A DNA stretch of 64,000 nucleotides from Psychromonas aquimarina ATCC BAA-1526 (GTDB lineage: Bacteria; Pseudomonadota; Gammaproteobacteria; Enterobacterales; Psychromonadaceae). The stretch spans positions 20,343-84,342 of the forward strand of contig NZ_AUAM01000023.1 in NCBI RefSeq assembly GCF_000428725.1, read 5' to 3'. A program made the position numbers and the translations under genes. Below are positions 62,739-64,000 of the stretch, one piece after another. A model generated the notes under the pieces. The model did not search any database. It saw only the letters and a program-made list of their open reading frames with translations, and was not told where the DNA came from. The first letter of the stretch is position 1. Each line of letters begins with the position of its first letter.

Positions 62739-63812
62739 ATGACTTTAAACAGAGCTGAGCAGTTACAGAAAAGTATGACGCTTGAAGCGGCTTTAGACGG
62801 TTTACCCGCTAAGATATTTGTATTAAAAAATGCGCAGGGTATGCGGGTTTCATTGATGGATATCGGCGCAACCTGGTTAAGCTGTGAAATCCCCGTAGGG
62901 AAAGAGGTGCGGGATGTGATCCTGGGCGTCAATAACATGTCCGATCATCGTATCCAGGAAGCTTATATGGGCGCAACGGTGGGACGCTTTGCTAATCGAA
63001 TTGCTCAAGGTAAATTTAATATTGCCGGACAGGATTTTCAGACCGGTATCAACCAGGCCGGAAATACACTGCACGGCGGTCCGGCTGGTTTTGATCAGTA
63101 CCGCTGGGCGGCTGAACAGAAAAGTGATCAGCAGATAAGTTTCAGCATGTGCTCTAAAGACGGTGACCAGGGCTTTCCCGGCAATCTGCAGGTAACCGTT
63201 AACTACTGCTTAAATGAAAATAATGAATTGAGCATTGAATATCTGGCAGAAACAGATAAAGACTGTCCGGTTAATTTAACTAACCATGCTTATTTTAACT
63301 TGATGGGAGCAGAGTCGGAGCATGACTGTCTGCAGCATCAGTTAATGATTGAAGCTGATTTGTATTTACCTGTGAATGAAAGCGGCATCCCGCTTGGTCA
63401 TTTTAATGCCGTTAAGCACAGCAGTTTTGATTTTAGTGAGGCCAAAGCTGTTGGACGAGATTTGTTAAGCTGCGCTGAGCAGAAAAAAACAGCGGGTTAT
63501 GATCATTCATTCTTATTGAAAGATAGCCATCAGGACGGGGAAAGTATCGCCGCACAATGTATTTCTCCGGATAAGAAAGTCACTATGAATGTGAAAACAA
63601 CTAAACCTGCGATACAGTTATATACCGGGAATTTTTTATCGGGAACGCCGAATCGTCAGGGAGGACAGTATCAGAATCACTCGGCGCTGGCGCTGGAAAC
63701 ACAGTTTTTACCCGATTCACCTAATCACCCTGAATGGGAACAGCCTTGCCCGATTCTGGCTGCCGGTGAAGCTTATTCTCACCGTACCTGTTATCAGTTT
63801 GTTATTAATTAG
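62739..63812 (+). CDS. galM: Aldose 1-epimerase (galactose mutarotase)
   Basis: The ATG at 62,739 is preferred, with AGAGA 8 nt upstream; the GTG at 62,715 lies in a hairpin. The 357-residue enzyme converts beta- to alpha-D-galactose for galactokinase. Family motifs visible are G-R-F-A-N-R-I, N-T-L-H-G-G-P-x-G-F-D, the catalytic-His motif N-L-T-N-H-A-Y-F-N, G-Y-D-H-S-F, and the catalytic-Glu region L-E-T-Q-F-L-P-D-S-P-N-H-P. It is the last gene of the operon and is followed by a strong terminator. Confidence 0.95.
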   Translation: MTLNRAEQLQKSMTLEAALDGLPAKIFVLKNAQGMRVSLMDIGATWLSCEIPVGKEVRDVILGVNNMSDHRIQEAYMGATVGRFANRIAQGKFNIAGQDFQTGINQAGNTLHGGPAGFDQYRWAAEQKSDQQISFSMCSKDGDQGFPGNLQVTVNYCLNENNELSIEYLAETDKDCPVNLTNHAYFNLMGAESEHDCLQHQLMIEADLYLPVNESGIPLGHFNAVKHSSFDFSEAKAVGRDLLSCAEQKKTAGYDHSFLLKDSHQDGESIAAQCISPDKKVTMNVKTTKPAIQLYTGNFLSGTPNRQGGQYQNHSALALETQFLPDSPNHPEWEQPCPILAAGEAYSHRTCYQFVIN

Positions 63813-63837
63813 GCGCAGGTAAACGCAGTAAAAAAAC

Positions 63838-63866
63838 AAAAGGCGATCTTCGGATCGCCTTTATTG
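63838..63866 (+). terminator. Terminator of the gal operon
   Basis: AGGCGATC (63,841-63,848), a TTCG loop and GATCGCCT (63,853-63,860) form a UUCG-capped stem with A-rich DNA before it and T-rich DNA after it. It could work in both directions. Confidence 0.92.
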
Positions 63867-63869
63867 TTT

Positions 63870-64000
63870 CTTCTGCTAAGTTACGACTCAGTGATAAGTC
63901 TTTAACCCGATTTTGACGGCAGGTAAAGCTTACGCTGAGCACATAGATTATCAGTTTATTCTGATTGGATTTCATTGACCGAAAAACGTTTTACCCATTT
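63870..64000. other. Unassigned sequence at the right edge
   Basis: The final ~130 nt after the gal terminator show no open frame of note, RNA gene or clear promoter. Confidence 0.5.

Overview
The window looks like chromosomal DNA of a marine, probably cold-adapted gammaproteobacterium of the Alteromonadales/Vibrionales type, with Psychromonas a reasonable guess. The basis is moderate-to-low G+C, very large secreted Ig-like/thrombospondin type 3 (TSP3) proteins, a long-form REP-associated tyrosine transposase, and a classical galE-galT-galK-galM operon with E. coli-like residues and control sites. The genus is inference only.

Region 1 (1-53,570, all + strand) is one block of surface/secretion genes. 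It opens with a giant gene that runs off the left edge: at least 12,282 codons are in the window with no stop, and its start and signal peptide lie outside. It is a mosaic of Ig-like modules, seven cassettes of LVIVD-type beta-propeller plus SbsA-type Ig plus IPT/TIG domains, further propellers, an inserted lectin-like domain, TSP3 repeats, and seven copies of a roughly 110-residue beta-sandwich-like module. Next come two small lipoproteins: a parvulin (PpiC/SurA-like) prolyl isomerase, and a SurA-like relative without a recognisable isomerase domain. A 2,178-residue secreted protein built on a strict 225-nt TSP3 array follows. The last large gene encodes a secreted protein of 2,361 residues whose C-terminal part carries a PD-(D/E)XK nuclease-like motif. 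Two small, apparently cytoplasmic unknown proteins follow it directly. The whole resembles a polymorphic-toxin locus with immunity genes, but with a megadalton Ig/propeller partner and dedicated periplasmic chaperones in place of RHS repeats, a two-partner transporter or T6SS parts. This is the best candidate here for an undescribed system.

Region 2 (53,545-58,862) is a mixed accessory stretch. It holds a convergent signal peptidase I with extra membrane helices, a REP-associated transposase flanked by short direct and inverted repeats, a degenerate GGDEF protein with a Lys-Pro-Lys-Ala tail, and a secreted class 3 lipase.

Region 3 (58,863-63,870) is the galactose (Leloir) operon galETKM. Two LacI/GalR-type palindromes and a CRP site lie upstream, spaced almost exactly like the E. 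coli gal OE/CRP/P1 arrangement. Hairpins sit in two intercistronic gaps, and a strong UUCG-loop terminator closes the operon. No tRNA, rRNA or CRISPR array was seen.
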